Below the pieces are notes generated by a model. The model was not told the origin of the DNA. It saw nothing but the letters and a program-made list of their open reading frames with translations, and ran no database searches. The position numbers and the translations under genes were made by a program. From positions 310,001 to 374,000 of the forward strand of contig NZ_CP019650.1 of NCBI RefSeq assembly GCF_001999945.1: a DNA stretch of 64,000 nucleotides, given 5' to 3'. The stretch comes from Microbulbifer agarilyticus (lineage in GTDB: Bacteria > Pseudomonadota > Gammaproteobacteria > Pseudomonadales > Cellvibrionaceae). Of this stretch, positions 32,481 through 42,772 are shown one piece after another (position 1 is the stretch's first letter; every line of letters begins with the position of its first letter).

Positions 32481-33818
32481 TTGTTTTTTGATCGTCCGGA
32501 ATCCGGTGAGCTTGCCGTCTTGGTCCACCTGGAGCTTTCCGCCATCGACAGCCCCGATGACCCTAGGGAATTTGAGGAGCTGGCGCTCTCAGCCGGTGCC
32601 GACCCGGTGGCTTTTATCTTTGGCCAGCGCGCCACTCCAGACCCCAAGACCTTTGTCGGCCGCGGTAAGCTGGAGGAAATTCAGGAAACCGTCACCAAGC
32701 ACGGCGCGGAACTGGTGATTTTTGATCACACCCTTTCCCCGAGTCAGGAGCGCAATATTGAGCGCGAGCTGAAATGCCGGGTGCTCGATCGCACAGGATT
32801 GATTCTGGATATTTTTGCGCAGCGCGCGCGTACTCACGAGGGCAAGCTGCAGGTGGAGCTGGCACAGCTGCGTCATATGTCTACGCGTCTGGTGCGCGGC
32901 TGGACCCACCTGGAGCGCCAGAAGGGCGGTATTGGCCTGCGCGGACCCGGTGAGACCCAGTTGGAAACCGACCGCCGTTTGCTGCGCGCACGTATCGATT
33001 CCATTGAAAAGCGTCTGGACAAGGTTCGTCGCCAGCGCGAGCAGGGCCGGCGCGGGCGCTCACGCGCTGAAGTCGCGACGGTTTCCCTGGTGGGGTACAC
33101 CAACGCCGGTAAGTCGACGCTGTTCAACCGAATTACCAGTTCCGACGTATATGTGCAGGATCAGTTGTTCGCGACACTCGATCCCACCATGCGCCGGGTG
33201 GAATTGCCGAATGTCGGTGCGATGGTCCTGGCCGACACCGTGGGTTTCGTATCCCACCTGCCCCACCGCTTGGTAGAGGCGTTTCGCGCGACGCTGGAAG
33301 AGGCGGCTAATGCCTCCCTGTTGCTGCATGTGGTGGACGCCGCGGCGGAAAATCGACTGCACCTGATTGAAGAGGTGCAGACGGTACTCGAGGAAATTGG
33401 CGCGGCGGATTTGCCCCAGTTGCTCGTGTACAACAAACTGGACTTGCTGGCCGATGCCGAACCGCGCATCGACCGCGATGATCAGGGCGTGCCCCGGGCG
33501 GTATGGTTGTCGGCGGTCACTGGCGCCGGCTGCGATCTGCTGGTGGAGGCGATCGCCGAGCGCATCGGCGAACAAATGGTGAGCGGCGCCCTGGTTATCC
33601 CCCCGCAGCATGCGCGCCTGCGCGCTCAACTGTTTGCGGGGAACGCGGTACAAAATGAAAGTTATCGCGACAATGGCGACATAGAACTACAGGTTTTACT
33701 GCCGCGCGCCGAATTGCAGCGCCTGATGGCGCCCTTCCGTGAAGTGGGTAACCCACCGCAGTGGTTACCGGAAAAGCCGGAAGAAGAGCCCCGGCCCGAA
33801 GATTGGGAACTGGATTAA
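32481..33818 (+). CDS. hflX: GTPase HflX
   Basis: 445 residues. A ribosome-associated GTPase of the Obg-HflX group that splits stalled or hibernating 70S ribosomes. Start is TTG at 32481; it aligns with the usual N-terminus (FFDRPESGELAVLVHLEL) and no ATG is available. The HflX domain has the glycine-rich loop GIGLRGPGETQLETDRR; the G domain follows with G1 VGYTNAGKSTLFNR (about residue 205), G3 LADTVGFVSHLP and G4 VYNKLDLL. The very acidic C-terminal tail (EKPEEEPRPEDWELD) is typical. Confidence 0.95.
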   Translation: MFFDRPESGELAVLVHLELSAIDSPDDPREFEELALSAGADPVAFIFGQRATPDPKTFVGRGKLEEIQETVTKHGAELVIFDHTLSPSQERNIERELKCRVLDRTGLILDIFAQRARTHEGKLQVELAQLRHMSTRLVRGWTHLERQKGGIGLRGPGETQLETDRRLLRARIDSIEKRLDKVRRQREQGRRGRSRAEVATVSLVGYTNAGKSTLFNRITSSDVYVQDQLFATLDPTMRRVELPNVGAMVLADTVGFVSHLPHRLVEAFRATLEEAANASLLLHVVDAAAENRLHLIEEVQTVLEEIGAADLPQLLVYNKLDLLADAEPRIDRDDQGVPRAVWLSAVTGAGCDLLVEAIAERIGEQMVSGALVIPPQHARLRAQLFAGNAVQNESYRDNGDIELQVLLPRAELQRLMAPFREVGNPPQWLPEKPEEEPRPEDWELD

Positions 33819-33908
33819 CGATTACCCGTGGCGCGGCGCAGCCCAGGCATTCAATGCTAGAATTTGCGTCAGCTAATGATTAATAAATTGCACAGTTGGA
33901 GTGAGTAA

Positions 33909-35063
33909 ATGGCCTGGAACGAACCGGGTGGTAATAACAAAGACCCATGGGGTGGTGGCAATCGTAACAACGATGGCCCACCGGATTTGGATGAAGTACT
34001 GCGCAAACTGCAGCAGAAACTGAATGGCTTGTTTGGCGGAAAACCTTCCGGCGGTGACGACGGTCGCCCCGGTGGTAGTGCCAGCTTCCCCTGGTCGCTG
34101 GTATTGATCGTGCTCGCCGTGGTTTACGGCCTGTGGGGCTTTTACCAGGTGGACGCGAACGAATCCGCCGTGGTCCTGCGCCTCGGTAAATACCACAGTA
34201 CCGAGACCGCCGGTCTGCACTGGAATCCGCCACTGGTCGATCATGTCACCAAGGTGAACATGACCGAGGTGCGTACCGAGCGCACCACCGGTCAGATGCT
34301 CACCGAGGATGCGAGCATTGTGGACGTGGTGCTGCAGGTGCAGTGGCATATCGACGATGCGGAGTCTTTCGTACTGCGTGTGGCCGACCCGCTGAAGAGT
34401 CTGCAGGAAGCCACCGACAGTGCCCTGCGCCATGTCGTCGGTTCACAGACGTTGAATGGGGTTATCTCCCAGAATCGTACCCAGGTTGCCGCTGACACCC
34501 AGGAGCGCCTGCAAGAATATCTCGACCTCTACCTGACCGGCATTCGTGTCGACGTGGTCAACCTCACCGACGCCAAGGCGCCGCGTGAAGTACAGGACGC
34601 GTTCGATGACGTGGTACGGGCCCGTGAGGACGAGGTGCGTCTGCAGAACGAAGCCCAGGCCTACGCCAACCAAGTGATTCCGGTGGCCCGTGGTCAGGCG
34701 CAGCGTATGATCGAAGAAGCGGAAGGCTACAAGTCACGCATTGTCGAGAGCGCCCGTGGTGAAGCGGTGCGTTTTGAGAAGCTGCTGACCGAATACACCC
34801 GCGCGCCGGAAGTAACCCGCGAGCGTCTGTATCTGGATGCGGTACAGGAAGTGATGCAAAACACTTCCAAGGTGATGGTCGACGTGGAAGGCGGCAATAA
34901 CATGATGTACCTGCCGCTGGATAAACTGGCCGAGAATAGTGCCAGCAGCGCAAGCCAGCGCCCGCAGATTTCACCCCAGGTAGTCGATGAGATTTCTCAG
35001 CGCGTCATCAACCAGTTGCGTACCGAAGCGGCCAACAGCCGCCGCAGTCGCGACGTACGATAA
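33909..35063 (+). CDS. hflK: FtsH protease modulator HflK
   Basis: 384 residues. With HflC forms the large SPFH cage around the FtsH protease at the inner membrane and limits its access to substrates. The N-terminal tail is Gly/Asn-rich (MAWNEPGGNNKDPWGGGNRN), followed by a membrane helix at about residues 58-78 and the SPFH/prohibitin domain. A long helical region rich in Ala, Glu and Arg (about 225-290) precedes the tail. A GGAG stretch lies ahead of ATG 33909. Partner gene hflC begins 11 bases after its stop. Confidence 0.95.
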   Translation: MAWNEPGGNNKDPWGGGNRNNDGPPDLDEVLRKLQQKLNGLFGGKPSGGDDGRPGGSASFPWSLVLIVLAVVYGLWGFYQVDANESAVVLRLGKYHSTETAGLHWNPPLVDHVTKVNMTEVRTERTTGQMLTEDASIVDVVLQVQWHIDDAESFVLRVADPLKSLQEATDSALRHVVGSQTLNGVISQNRTQVAADTQERLQEYLDLYLTGIRVDVVNLTDAKAPREVQDAFDDVVRAREDEVRLQNEAQAYANQVIPVARGQAQRMIEEAEGYKSRIVESARGEAVRFEKLLTEYTRAPEVTRERLYLDAVQEVMQNTSKVMVDVEGGNNMMYLPLDKLAENSASSASQRPQISPQVVDEISQRVINQLRTEAANSRRSRDVR

Positions 35064-35074
35064 GGAGAGAGGCA

Positions 35075-35950
35075 ATGAACAGTAACAAATCTCTTTTTGT
35101 CATCGCCCTGGTTTTGCTTGCGCTACTCGCGGTATCCAGCAGTGCCTTTGTGGTGAAAGAAACCGAAAAAGCGGTACTGCTGCGTTTCGGTGAAGTGGTG
35201 CGCACCGACTACACACCGGGTCTGTACTTTAAAATCCCCCTGGTACACGAGCTGCGCAAATTCGATGCTCGCATCCAGACCGTGGATTCCCAGCCGGTGC
35301 GGATGCTGAACAGCGAAAACAAGTTCATGATGGTGGACTCCTACGCGAAGTTCCGCATCTTCGATGTGGGCCGCTTCTATGTAGCGACCCGCGGCGATGA
35401 GCGCAACGCTGTGCGCCTGCTCGCGGAACAGATCAATAACCGCCTGCGTAACCAGTTTGGTGTGCGCGACCTGCATGAGGTGGTGAGTGGTCAGCGCGAT
35501 GAGCTGATGGCGGAAATCACTACCAACCTGAACCAAACCGCACAGACGGATCTCGGGGTTGAGATCGTGGATGTGCGGGTGAAGCGTATCGACCTGCCAC
35601 CGGAAGTATCTGAATCGGTGTTCCAGCGTATGCGTGCCGGCCGTGAGCTGGAAGCCCGTGACCACCGCGCAAAGGGTCAGGAAGCCAGTGAGCGTATCCG
35701 CGCCAGCGCCGATCGACAAAAGGTGGTTATTGAGTCCGAAGCGTATCGTAAGGCGGAAGAAGTGCGCGGTGAGGCTGATGCCGAGGCCGCTCAGATTTAC
35801 GCTGAGGCTTTCAGTAAGAACCCGGAGTTCTATCGCTTCTCGCGCAGCTTGACGGCCTATAAAGAGTCCTTCAAGAGCAAGAGCGATATGCTGCTCATGG
35901 AGCCAGACAGTCAGTTCTTCCGTTATCTGAAGGATCCGTCCGGACAATAA
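35075..35950 (+). CDS. hflC: FtsH protease modulator HflC
   Basis: 291 residues, the second SPFH subunit of the HflKC cage. The N-terminal membrane anchor (about residues 6-24, LFVIALVLLALLAVSSSAFV) is followed by VVKETEKAVLLRFGEVVR and the SPFH domain. The C-terminal helical part includes ESEAYRKAEEVRGEADAEAA, the repeat-like Glu/Ala/Arg pattern common to HflC. Preceded by AAGGAGAG. The transcription unit ends at the strong terminator at 36021-36047. Confidence 0.95.
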   Translation: MNSNKSLFVIALVLLALLAVSSSAFVVKETEKAVLLRFGEVVRTDYTPGLYFKIPLVHELRKFDARIQTVDSQPVRMLNSENKFMMVDSYAKFRIFDVGRFYVATRGDERNAVRLLAEQINNRLRNQFGVRDLHEVVSGQRDELMAEITTNLNQTAQTDLGVEIVDVRVKRIDLPPEVSESVFQRMRAGRELEARDHRAKGQEASERIRASADRQKVVIESEAYRKAEEVRGEADAEAAQIYAEAFSKNPEFYRFSRSLTAYKESFKSKSDMLLMEPDSQFFRYLKDPSGQ

Positions 35951-36020
35951 CGAAGACAGTTTCGACTATTTCGTGGCCACTTCAGTGGCCACACCTCCAC
36001 AATTTAGTGGTAAAATCCCC

Positions 36021-36047
36021 AAAACCGGGCCGGCGCCCGGTTTTTTT
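36021..36047 (+). terminator. Strong intrinsic terminator after hflC
   Basis: AAAACCGGGC, loop CGGC, GCCCGGTTTT and more T. A second perfect stem, GTGGCCAC-TTCA-GTGGCCAC at 35973-35992, lies between the hflC stop and this terminator. Confidence 0.9.
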
Positions 36048-36059
36048 ATGCCGGCCCGT

Positions 36060-36089
36060 TTGACGAATCTCTTGCTGTACCTCTATGCG
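36060..36089 (+). promoter_or_regulatory. Candidate promoter for the DUF2065-hisZ-purA genes
   Basis: TTGACG (36060-36065), an 18-base spacer and TATGCG (36084-36089). It lies just past the hflC terminator and 25 bases ahead of the DUF2065 start, where a new promoter is needed. Confidence 0.4.
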
Positions 36090-36113
36090 GAACATTCCTG
36101 AGGAACGACCAAC

Positions 36114-36299
36114 GTGTGGGACGAGCTGGTCCGGGCCATAGGCCTGGTGCTGATCATCGAAGGCATTTTGCCTTTTCTCTACCCCAAGCGCTGGCGCGCA
36201 CTGGTACAGCAGTTGGCATCTGTGGATAATCGCAGCCTGCGCACGGCGGGGCTCGTTTGTATGCTCGCCGGCACGGCCCTGCTGATGCTGTTTGACTGA
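36114..36299 (+). CDS. DUF2065 family small membrane protein (YjeT type)
   Basis: 61 residues from a GTG. Two hydrophobic segments (about residues 7-24 and 43-60) flank a basic loop with YPKRWRALVQQL, the family hallmark. It is an inner-membrane protein of unknown function; the gene is kept between hflC and purA across gammaproteobacteria, which points to a link with the HflKC-FtsH complex or purine synthesis, but neither is shown. Here hisZ separates it from purA. Confidence 0.85.
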   Translation: MWDELVRAIGLVLIIEGILPFLYPKRWRALVQQLASVDNRSLRTAGLVCMLAGTALLMLFD

Positions 36300-36362
36300 G
36301 CTTCAGGACCGAGATTCTCCCGGCCGAGAAGGCCACACCGCTAATTATCGAACGCCCACATC

Positions 36363-37553
36363 ATGACCCAAGCCGAACGCTGGATGCTACCGGATGGCAT
36401 CGCCGAGATTTTGCCCGCGGACGCCAAGCGGGTGGAAACCCTGCGCAGAGACCTGTTGGATCTCTATCACCGCTGGGGGTATGAAATGATCATTCCGCCG
36501 ATGGTGGAATTTACCGATTCACTGTTGATCGGTATGGGGCGCGATGTGGACCTGAGTACCTTCCGGGTGACCGATCAGTTGTCTGGTCGCAGCCTGGGTA
36601 TCCGCGCGGATATCACGCCGCAGGCCGCGCGCATCGATTCCCACAGCTTCCCCAGAAGTGGCGCTAACCGTCTGTGTTACGCCGGCCAGGTGTTGTACAC
36701 CCGCCCGCGTTCGCCGATGGGCCCGCGTGCGCCGATTCAAATTGGTGCCGAGTTGTATGGCGTCGAGAGCCTGCAGGGCGACATCGAAGTCATCAGCCTG
36801 ATGGTGGAGACCCTGCGCACCGCGGGTATCCGCGAGATCCATCTGGACCTGGGGCACGTGGCGATCTTCCGCAGCCTTGCGGATGCCGCGCAGCTGGATG
36901 AAGCCCAGCAGGGCGCACTGACCTCACTGCTGCAAAGCAAGGCAGTGGCGGATATCGAGCGCTGGGTGGAAGAGAATATTGCCAGTGCGCAGGCGGCGAA
37001 ATGGCTGCGCAACTTGCCTCGCCTTGCCGGCGGCAGCGAATGCTTGGCGCGCGCCAGTGAACTGTTTGCCGATGGCCCCGAGGCCCTGCGCAATGCGCTG
37101 GACGAATTGCAGCAGGTCGCGGACGCGGTGGCGCGTCGTTATCCACAGGTAGAGCTGTTTTTTGACCTGGGTGAGATGCGCGGTTACGACTACGAGACCG
37201 GCCTTGTATTTGCCGCCTACTCCCCGGGGCACGGGCAAGCACTGGCCAACGGTGGCCGCTACAACGGCATCGGTGCCGTATTTGGGCGCGACCGCGCAGC
37301 CACCGGTTTCAGTACCGACCTGGTAGCCATTAATACCCTGGGGCAAAACGGTGCAGACGAAGCCGCCGCGATTCTCGCCCCTGCCAGCGATTGCGCGCAG
37401 TTGTGGCAAACCATCGGTGCTCTGCGCGCCGACGGTGAGATTGTCATCAGCACCATGCCTGGCGAAGGCGGTGGCGACACCGAAACCCTGGCCCGCTGCG
37501 ACCGCGAACTGGTGCGCGAAGGCGACGACTGGGTGGTGAAACCACGGGGCTGA
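36363..37553 (+). CDS. hisZ: ATP phosphoribosyltransferase regulatory subunit HisZ
   Basis: 396 residues, a paralogue of histidyl-tRNA synthetase that lacks the tRNA-charging parts. It binds the short form of HisG and is needed for the first step of histidine synthesis and its feedback control. Class II synthetase-like motifs are visible: WMLPDGIAEILPADAKRVE at the start, ADITPQAARIDSH (motif 2 region) and YDYETGLVFAAYSPG; a family-typical GGRYNGIGAVFGRDRAATGF follows. Its presence implies a short-form HisG elsewhere in the genome. Upstream of purA, as in Pseudomonas. Confidence 0.95.
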   Translation: MTQAERWMLPDGIAEILPADAKRVETLRRDLLDLYHRWGYEMIIPPMVEFTDSLLIGMGRDVDLSTFRVTDQLSGRSLGIRADITPQAARIDSHSFPRSGANRLCYAGQVLYTRPRSPMGPRAPIQIGAELYGVESLQGDIEVISLMVETLRTAGIREIHLDLGHVAIFRSLADAAQLDEAQQGALTSLLQSKAVADIERWVEENIASAQAAKWLRNLPRLAGGSECLARASELFADGPEALRNALDELQQVADAVARRYPQVELFFDLGEMRGYDYETGLVFAAYSPGHGQALANGGRYNGIGAVFGRDRAATGFSTDLVAINTLGQNGADEAAAILAPASDCAQLWQTIGALRADGEIVISTMPGEGGGDTETLARCDRELVREGDDWVVKPRG

Positions 37554-37648
37554 AGCCTAAGCTATTCGATTGAGTCGAACTTTTTATTGCACTTTCTGGC
37601 CGCTAGACGGGCGCGGCCGACAGTTTTTTTCCGCCCGTCTAACGTTGA

Positions 37649-38995
<1,347 letters not shown>

Positions 38996-39031
38996 TTCCG
39001 CGGGTCAATCGACCCGTCAGGAACCCTCCTG

Positions 39032-39062
39032 TTTGAGGCCGGCGATACTCGCCGGTCTCAAA
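39032..39062 (+). terminator. Long hairpin terminator after purA
   Basis: TTTGAGGCCGGCG pairs with CGCCGGTCTCAAA over 13 positions (one G-T pair), loop ATACT, followed by CTTTGCTTG. A smaller stem CGGGTC-AATC-GACCCG lies just before it at 39001-39016. Confidence 0.7.
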
Positions 39063-39189
39063 CTTTGCTTGCCTCCCGCCGTACAAATCCTGATCATGGG
39101 ACTGTAATTCAATTTGCAGTCACATTTTCCTGCCATCCTGAACCGCTTGTTCAACCTGTGCAGATTCGGTAACCCAACGGGTAAGCGCC

Positions 39190-39858
39190 ATGTCCAATAG
39201 CATGACCGCCAAGGTCGCCACTCGCTACACCTTCGCCGAGGAGATCGCCAATAGCGTCACCCACGGTGTAGGCGCCTTGCTGGCCATTGCCGGTCTCGGT
39301 GTTCTGTGCGCCTTTGCCGCTCTGCGTGGGGATGCCTGGCATATCGTCAGCAGCAGTATTTATGCCGCGACCCTGATATTGTGCTTCTCTGCCTCGACGC
39401 TTTACCACAGTGTTACCCACGCCGGTGCCAAGCAAATTTTGCGCACCCTGGACCACTCCGCCATCTTCCTGCTGATCGCTGGAACCTATACGCCATTTAC
39501 CCTGGTAACCCTGCGTGGCCCCTGGGGTTGGACAATATTTGGCGTAATCTGGGGGCTCGCTCTGCTGGGCCTGATTATCCAGTTCTCGCCGCTGAAGAGG
39601 ATCCGCGCCCTGTCCATTACCCTGAGTGCGCTGATGGGTTGGGTGATCGTTGCAGCGGTTAAACCGCTGATGGACAACCTGGCCCCGGGTGGCCTGCTGC
39701 TGCTGGTACTGGGTGGCCTCTGCTACACCGGCGGCATTGCGTTTTATCTGTGGCGTAGCCTCCGCTTCCACCATGCCATATGGCACCTGTTTGTACTGGC
39801 AGGCGGCGTACTGCATTTCTTTGCCGTGCTGTTCTATGTAATTCCGCCGGCCTCCTGA
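39190..39858 (+). CDS. Hemolysin III family (PAQR-like) membrane protein
   Basis: 222 residues with about seven membrane helices. The family signatures are present: EEIANSVTHGVGALLAI at the start, SASTLYHSVTH, ILRTLDHSAIFLLIAGTYTPF, and HHAIWHLFVLAGGVLHFFAV at the end. The Ser-His, Asp-His and HxxxH residues match the metal site of the wider CREST/PAQR superfamily. It sits in the inner membrane; the name hemolysin III is historical and the actual role (lipid hydrolysis or membrane homeostasis) is not settled. Alone between purA and the lytic transglycosylase. Confidence 0.88.
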   Translation: MSNSMTAKVATRYTFAEEIANSVTHGVGALLAIAGLGVLCAFAALRGDAWHIVSSSIYAATLILCFSASTLYHSVTHAGAKQILRTLDHSAIFLLIAGTYTPFTLVTLRGPWGWTIFGVIWGLALLGLIIQFSPLKRIRALSITLSALMGWVIVAAVKPLMDNLAPGGLLLLVLGGLCYTGGIAFYLWRSLRFHHAIWHLFVLAGGVLHFFAVLFYVIPPAS

Positions 39859-40011
39859 TTTCCCTGAGCCCTCGGCTCGCGGTTAGCGGGTCGAGTATGT
39901 GGAAAAAAGTGTCGTTCCAGTCACACCCTGAATGACTGGCGTCAATCCTCCCTTTCCGTTGCCAGCCTTCCGTTCTACCCTTGTGCGAGCTGTTATTGCC
40001 AAGGAGCTGTT

Positions 40012-41259
40012 ATGGGCCAGGTTGCCTCTTTACCGGCGCGCCGCACCGGTAGCCACTATTTCTTCCTGTTCGCACTTTTATCCCTTTGTGCCCTGTTGCT
40101 TGTGGGGCCCCATGTGGCGGCCGCTGCTGCCGACCCGGGATTTGAAAAGTGGAAAAAGGAGTTTCGTAAGCAGGCGCTGAAAGAGGGGATTACACCAGAA
40201 ACCTTCGACCGCGCCTTCAAGGGTATCGAATCCCCTGACCAGTGGGTGCTGGATAAGGCGAGCTTCCAGCCAGAGTTCAAGGCGCCAGTGTGGCAGTACT
40301 TTGATAACCGTGTAACCAAATACGCGGTGCAGCGCGGCAAAGCCAAGAAAAAGGAGCTGAAGCCCTGGCTCGACAAGATTGAGAAGCAGTCCGGCGTTAA
40401 CCCGAATATCCTGTTGGCGATTTGGTCCATGGAGTCCAGCTTTGGCGCCATTTTGGATAACAAAACCGTCATGCGCAGTGTGATTCGCTCGCTGGCCACA
40501 CTTGCCTATGCCGACCCAAAGCGCAAAAAGTTTGGTACCAGCCAGCTCCTGGCAGCGCTGCAGATTTTGCAGAGCGGCAAAATCGACGAAAGTAATCTCA
40601 CTGGGTCCTGGGCCGGCGCAATGGGACACACCCAGTTCATCCCAACCAGCTACCAGGCTTATGCGGTAGATATGGATGGCGATGGCAAAAAAGACATCTG
40701 GAATTCCGTGCCCGATGCGCTGGCGACCGCGGCCAATCTACTGAAAAAGAATGGCTGGGTATCTGGGCAAACCTGGGGCTACGAAGTCACCATCCCGGAT
40801 CGCAAATTACCCGCCGGTAAGCTGAAGATTTCCGAGTGGGAGAAGCTTGGCGTAAAACGTGTGCGCGGCAAGGAGTTCCCCCGCCCGAATGACGTCGCCG
40901 AGTTGAAGCTTCCCGCTGGCCGCAAAGGCCCAGCGTTCCTGATGCTGAAGAACTTCTTCGTCATCAAGCGCTACAACAACTCCGACCGCTATGCCGCGGC
41001 GGTGGGCATCCTGGCCGACCAAATCGGTGGTGCACCCCCGCTCAGCAAGGACTGGAAGCGTCCCTTCACCAAACTGGATCGCGATGAAATCATTGAGTTG
41101 CAAACCAAGCTCAAGGAGAAAGGCTTCTACGATGGTGAGATTGATGGCAAAGCCGGGGGCGGTACACGCAAAGCCATCCTCAAGTTTGAAGAGAGTGTCG
41201 GCGTTGATCTGCAGGGTTTCCCTAGTAAAGAGGTGCTGGAGCTGATCCGTACGAACTGA
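40012..41259 (+). CDS. Lytic murein transglycosylase (MltB/SLT family 3) with C-terminal peptidoglycan-binding domain
   Basis: 415 residues. Splits the glycan backbone of peptidoglycan between MurNAc and GlcNAc with 1,6-anhydro ring formation. A signal peptide of about 40 residues (LLVGPHVAAAAA) without a lipobox Cys makes it a soluble periplasmic form. The SLT domain has the catalytic Glu in LLAIWSMESSFGAIL, and GSWAGAMGHTQFIPTSYQAYA and DGKKDIWNSVPDALATAANLL, all MltB signatures. The C-terminal domain from LDRDEIIELQTKLKEKGFYDG to the end is a PG_binding_1 fold. AAGGAG precedes the ATG at 40012. Single-gene unit with a strong terminator. Confidence 0.92.
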   Translation: MGQVASLPARRTGSHYFFLFALLSLCALLLVGPHVAAAAADPGFEKWKKEFRKQALKEGITPETFDRAFKGIESPDQWVLDKASFQPEFKAPVWQYFDNRVTKYAVQRGKAKKKELKPWLDKIEKQSGVNPNILLAIWSMESSFGAILDNKTVMRSVIRSLATLAYADPKRKKFGTSQLLAALQILQSGKIDESNLTGSWAGAMGHTQFIPTSYQAYAVDMDGDGKKDIWNSVPDALATAANLLKKNGWVSGQTWGYEVTIPDRKLPAGKLKISEWEKLGVKRVRGKEFPRPNDVAELKLPAGRKGPAFLMLKNFFVIKRYNNSDRYAAAVGILADQIGGAPPLSKDWKRPFTKLDRDEIIELQTKLKEKGFYDGEIDGKAGGGTRKAILKFEESVGVDLQGFPSKEVLELIRTN

Positions 41260-41279
41260 CACCTTTTTTTACAAATAAG

Positions 41280-41324
41280 CGGTGCTTTGGCAGTCAGCTA
41301 TTGACTGGCATGGCACCGTTTTTT
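41280..41324 (+). terminator. Intrinsic terminator after the lytic transglycosylase
   Basis: CGGTGC (41280-41285) pairs with GCACCG (41313-41318), with an inner CAGTCA-GCTAT-TGACTG stem, followed by six T. Confidence 0.85.
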
Positions 41325-41464
41325 ATTTGTGTGTCGATAACTGCAGAGGTCCAACCAGATTGCGAAGTGACGTTCACCCAACGACATTTGGCTTGCTTTT
41401 GACTTACTGCAAGGGCTGATAGACTCACCAAAGGTTCGGACGCACGCTGGTCCGGTGGTTGTAC

Positions 41465-41478
41465 CGGAAGCGCTTCCG
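41465..41478. promoter_or_regulatory. Perfect palindrome, LacI-family-like operator, ahead of the Bcr/CflA gene
   Basis: CGGAAGCGCTTCCG is a 14-base perfect palindrome with a central AANCGNTT core, the form used by many LacI-family repressors. It ends 18 bases before the ATG at 41497. Confidence 0.35.
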
Positions 41479-41496
41479 AAAATAAGTCCGAGCTTG

Positions 41497-42693
41497 ATGA
41501 AATCTGATTTTGTAAAAATGGCGCTGATCTTGGGCCTGCTCAGTTGTGTGGGCCCTTTTGCCATTGATATGTACCTCCCCGCCATGCCGGCGATGGCGGA
41601 AGACTTTGGTGTGTCCGCGACCAAGTCCCAGTACACGCTGGTGTCTTTTTTTATCGCCTTTGGTGTATGTCAGCTCTTCTACGGCCCCGCCGCGGATATG
41701 TTTGGCCGCAAACCTCCGCTGTATTTCGGGCTGGCGATATTTCTCCTGGCATCCCTCGGCTGTGCGCTTTCCCCCACAATCGAATGGCTAATCACTATGC
41801 GCTTTGTTCAGGGCGTTGGCGCGGCCTCGGTGATGTCGATCCCTCGTGCGATTATCCGCGACCGCTATACCGGTACTGACGCCACACGTTTGATGGCCTT
41901 GGTGATGCTGGTGATATCAATCTCACCGATGCTGGCGCCGCTTGTGGGCAGCTTGCTGATGAATCCATTTGGGTGGCCGATCGTTTTCTATGCGGTGGCC
42001 GCGGCAACCGTGGTGAGTCTTCTGTTGATCCGCTTTGCCTTATCCGAAACTCTGCCGGTAGCGGAACGGGTGCCAGTAAAAATTTCTGCGATGTTCGCTG
42101 CGTTCAAGGTCTTGTTTCGCGATCCGATCTTCATGGGAATGACGCTGATTGGCGGTATGGGAACCGCCAGCTTTTTCTCGTTCCTCGCGATTGCCGCATT
42201 TCTCTATACCGAGTACTACGGCCTTACCCCCACCCAATTCAGTCTGGCCTTTGCCTTGAATGCGCTTGGGTTCTTTACTTCAAGCCAGTTCGCGGCAAGT
42301 CTTGGCGAGCGCTTCGGTGGTGTTGCCGTGGTGAAGTGGGCGGTAAATGGGTTTGCGCTGACCGCACTTGTACATTTGCTACTGAATATTTCCGGCGTGG
42401 ACAATTTTGTCGTCCTGGTGACGTTGTTGCTCTTATCGAATGCCTTTCTCGGCTTGATTGTGCCAACAACCATGGTGCTGTCTCTGGATGAGCATGGGCC
42501 AATCGCCGGCACCGCTGCGGCTCTGGGCGGAACTCTGCAGATGGTATTGGGCGCAATTGCAATTGTTATTGTCAGTGCGGTGTTTGACGGATCACCGTTC
42601 ACGTTGGTTTCATCCATTGCTGTATGCGGTATGTCTTCTGTAATCCTGTTTTTTCTTACCTTGCGCCGCCCTGCGCATCCCGTTAATGGCTGA
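41497..42693 (+). CDS. Bcr/CflA family multidrug efflux MFS transporter
   Basis: 398 residues from ATG 41497 (MKSDFVKMALILG); the frame extends upstream to a GTG at 41455, but the added residues run through the palindrome and look non-coding. Twelve hydrophobic segments. MGPLAIDMYLPAMP-type signature is seen as CVGPFAIDMYLPAMPAMAEDF, then QLFYGPAADMFGRKPPLYFG (motif A) and RFVQGVGAASVMSIPRAIIRD, all typical of the Bcr/CflA drug:H+ antiporters (bicyclomycin, chloramphenicol and similar). Actual substrate unknown. Its 3' end faces the pppA-type gene across 79 bases without a clear terminator. Confidence 0.9.
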   Translation: MKSDFVKMALILGLLSCVGPFAIDMYLPAMPAMAEDFGVSATKSQYTLVSFFIAFGVCQLFYGPAADMFGRKPPLYFGLAIFLLASLGCALSPTIEWLITMRFVQGVGAASVMSIPRAIIRDRYTGTDATRLMALVMLVISISPMLAPLVGSLLMNPFGWPIVFYAVAAATVVSLLLIRFALSETLPVAERVPVKISAMFAAFKVLFRDPIFMGMTLIGGMGTASFFSFLAIAAFLYTEYYGLTPTQFSLAFALNALGFFTSSQFAASLGERFGGVAVVKWAVNGFALTALVHLLLNISGVDNFVVLVTLLLLSNAFLGLIVPTTMVLSLDEHGPIAGTAAALGGTLQMVLGAIAIVIVSAVFDGSPFTLVSSIAVCGMSSVILFFLTLRRPAHPVNG

Positions 42694-42772
42694 GCCGCTG
42701 CGTCGCCTCTTCAGCTTGGCCTGGCGGGATGTCGCAGGCCGAATTTAAAGTGCGATGTCATTTTTGTTGGGT

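Noticed and set aside
39917..41310. Similar CAGTCA / TGACTG inverted repeats before and after the lytic transglycosylase gene
   Set aside because: The downstream copy is part of a terminator, the upstream stem is short (CCAGTCA/TGACTGG) and no target duplication or element boundary is seen, so a mobile element is not supported.
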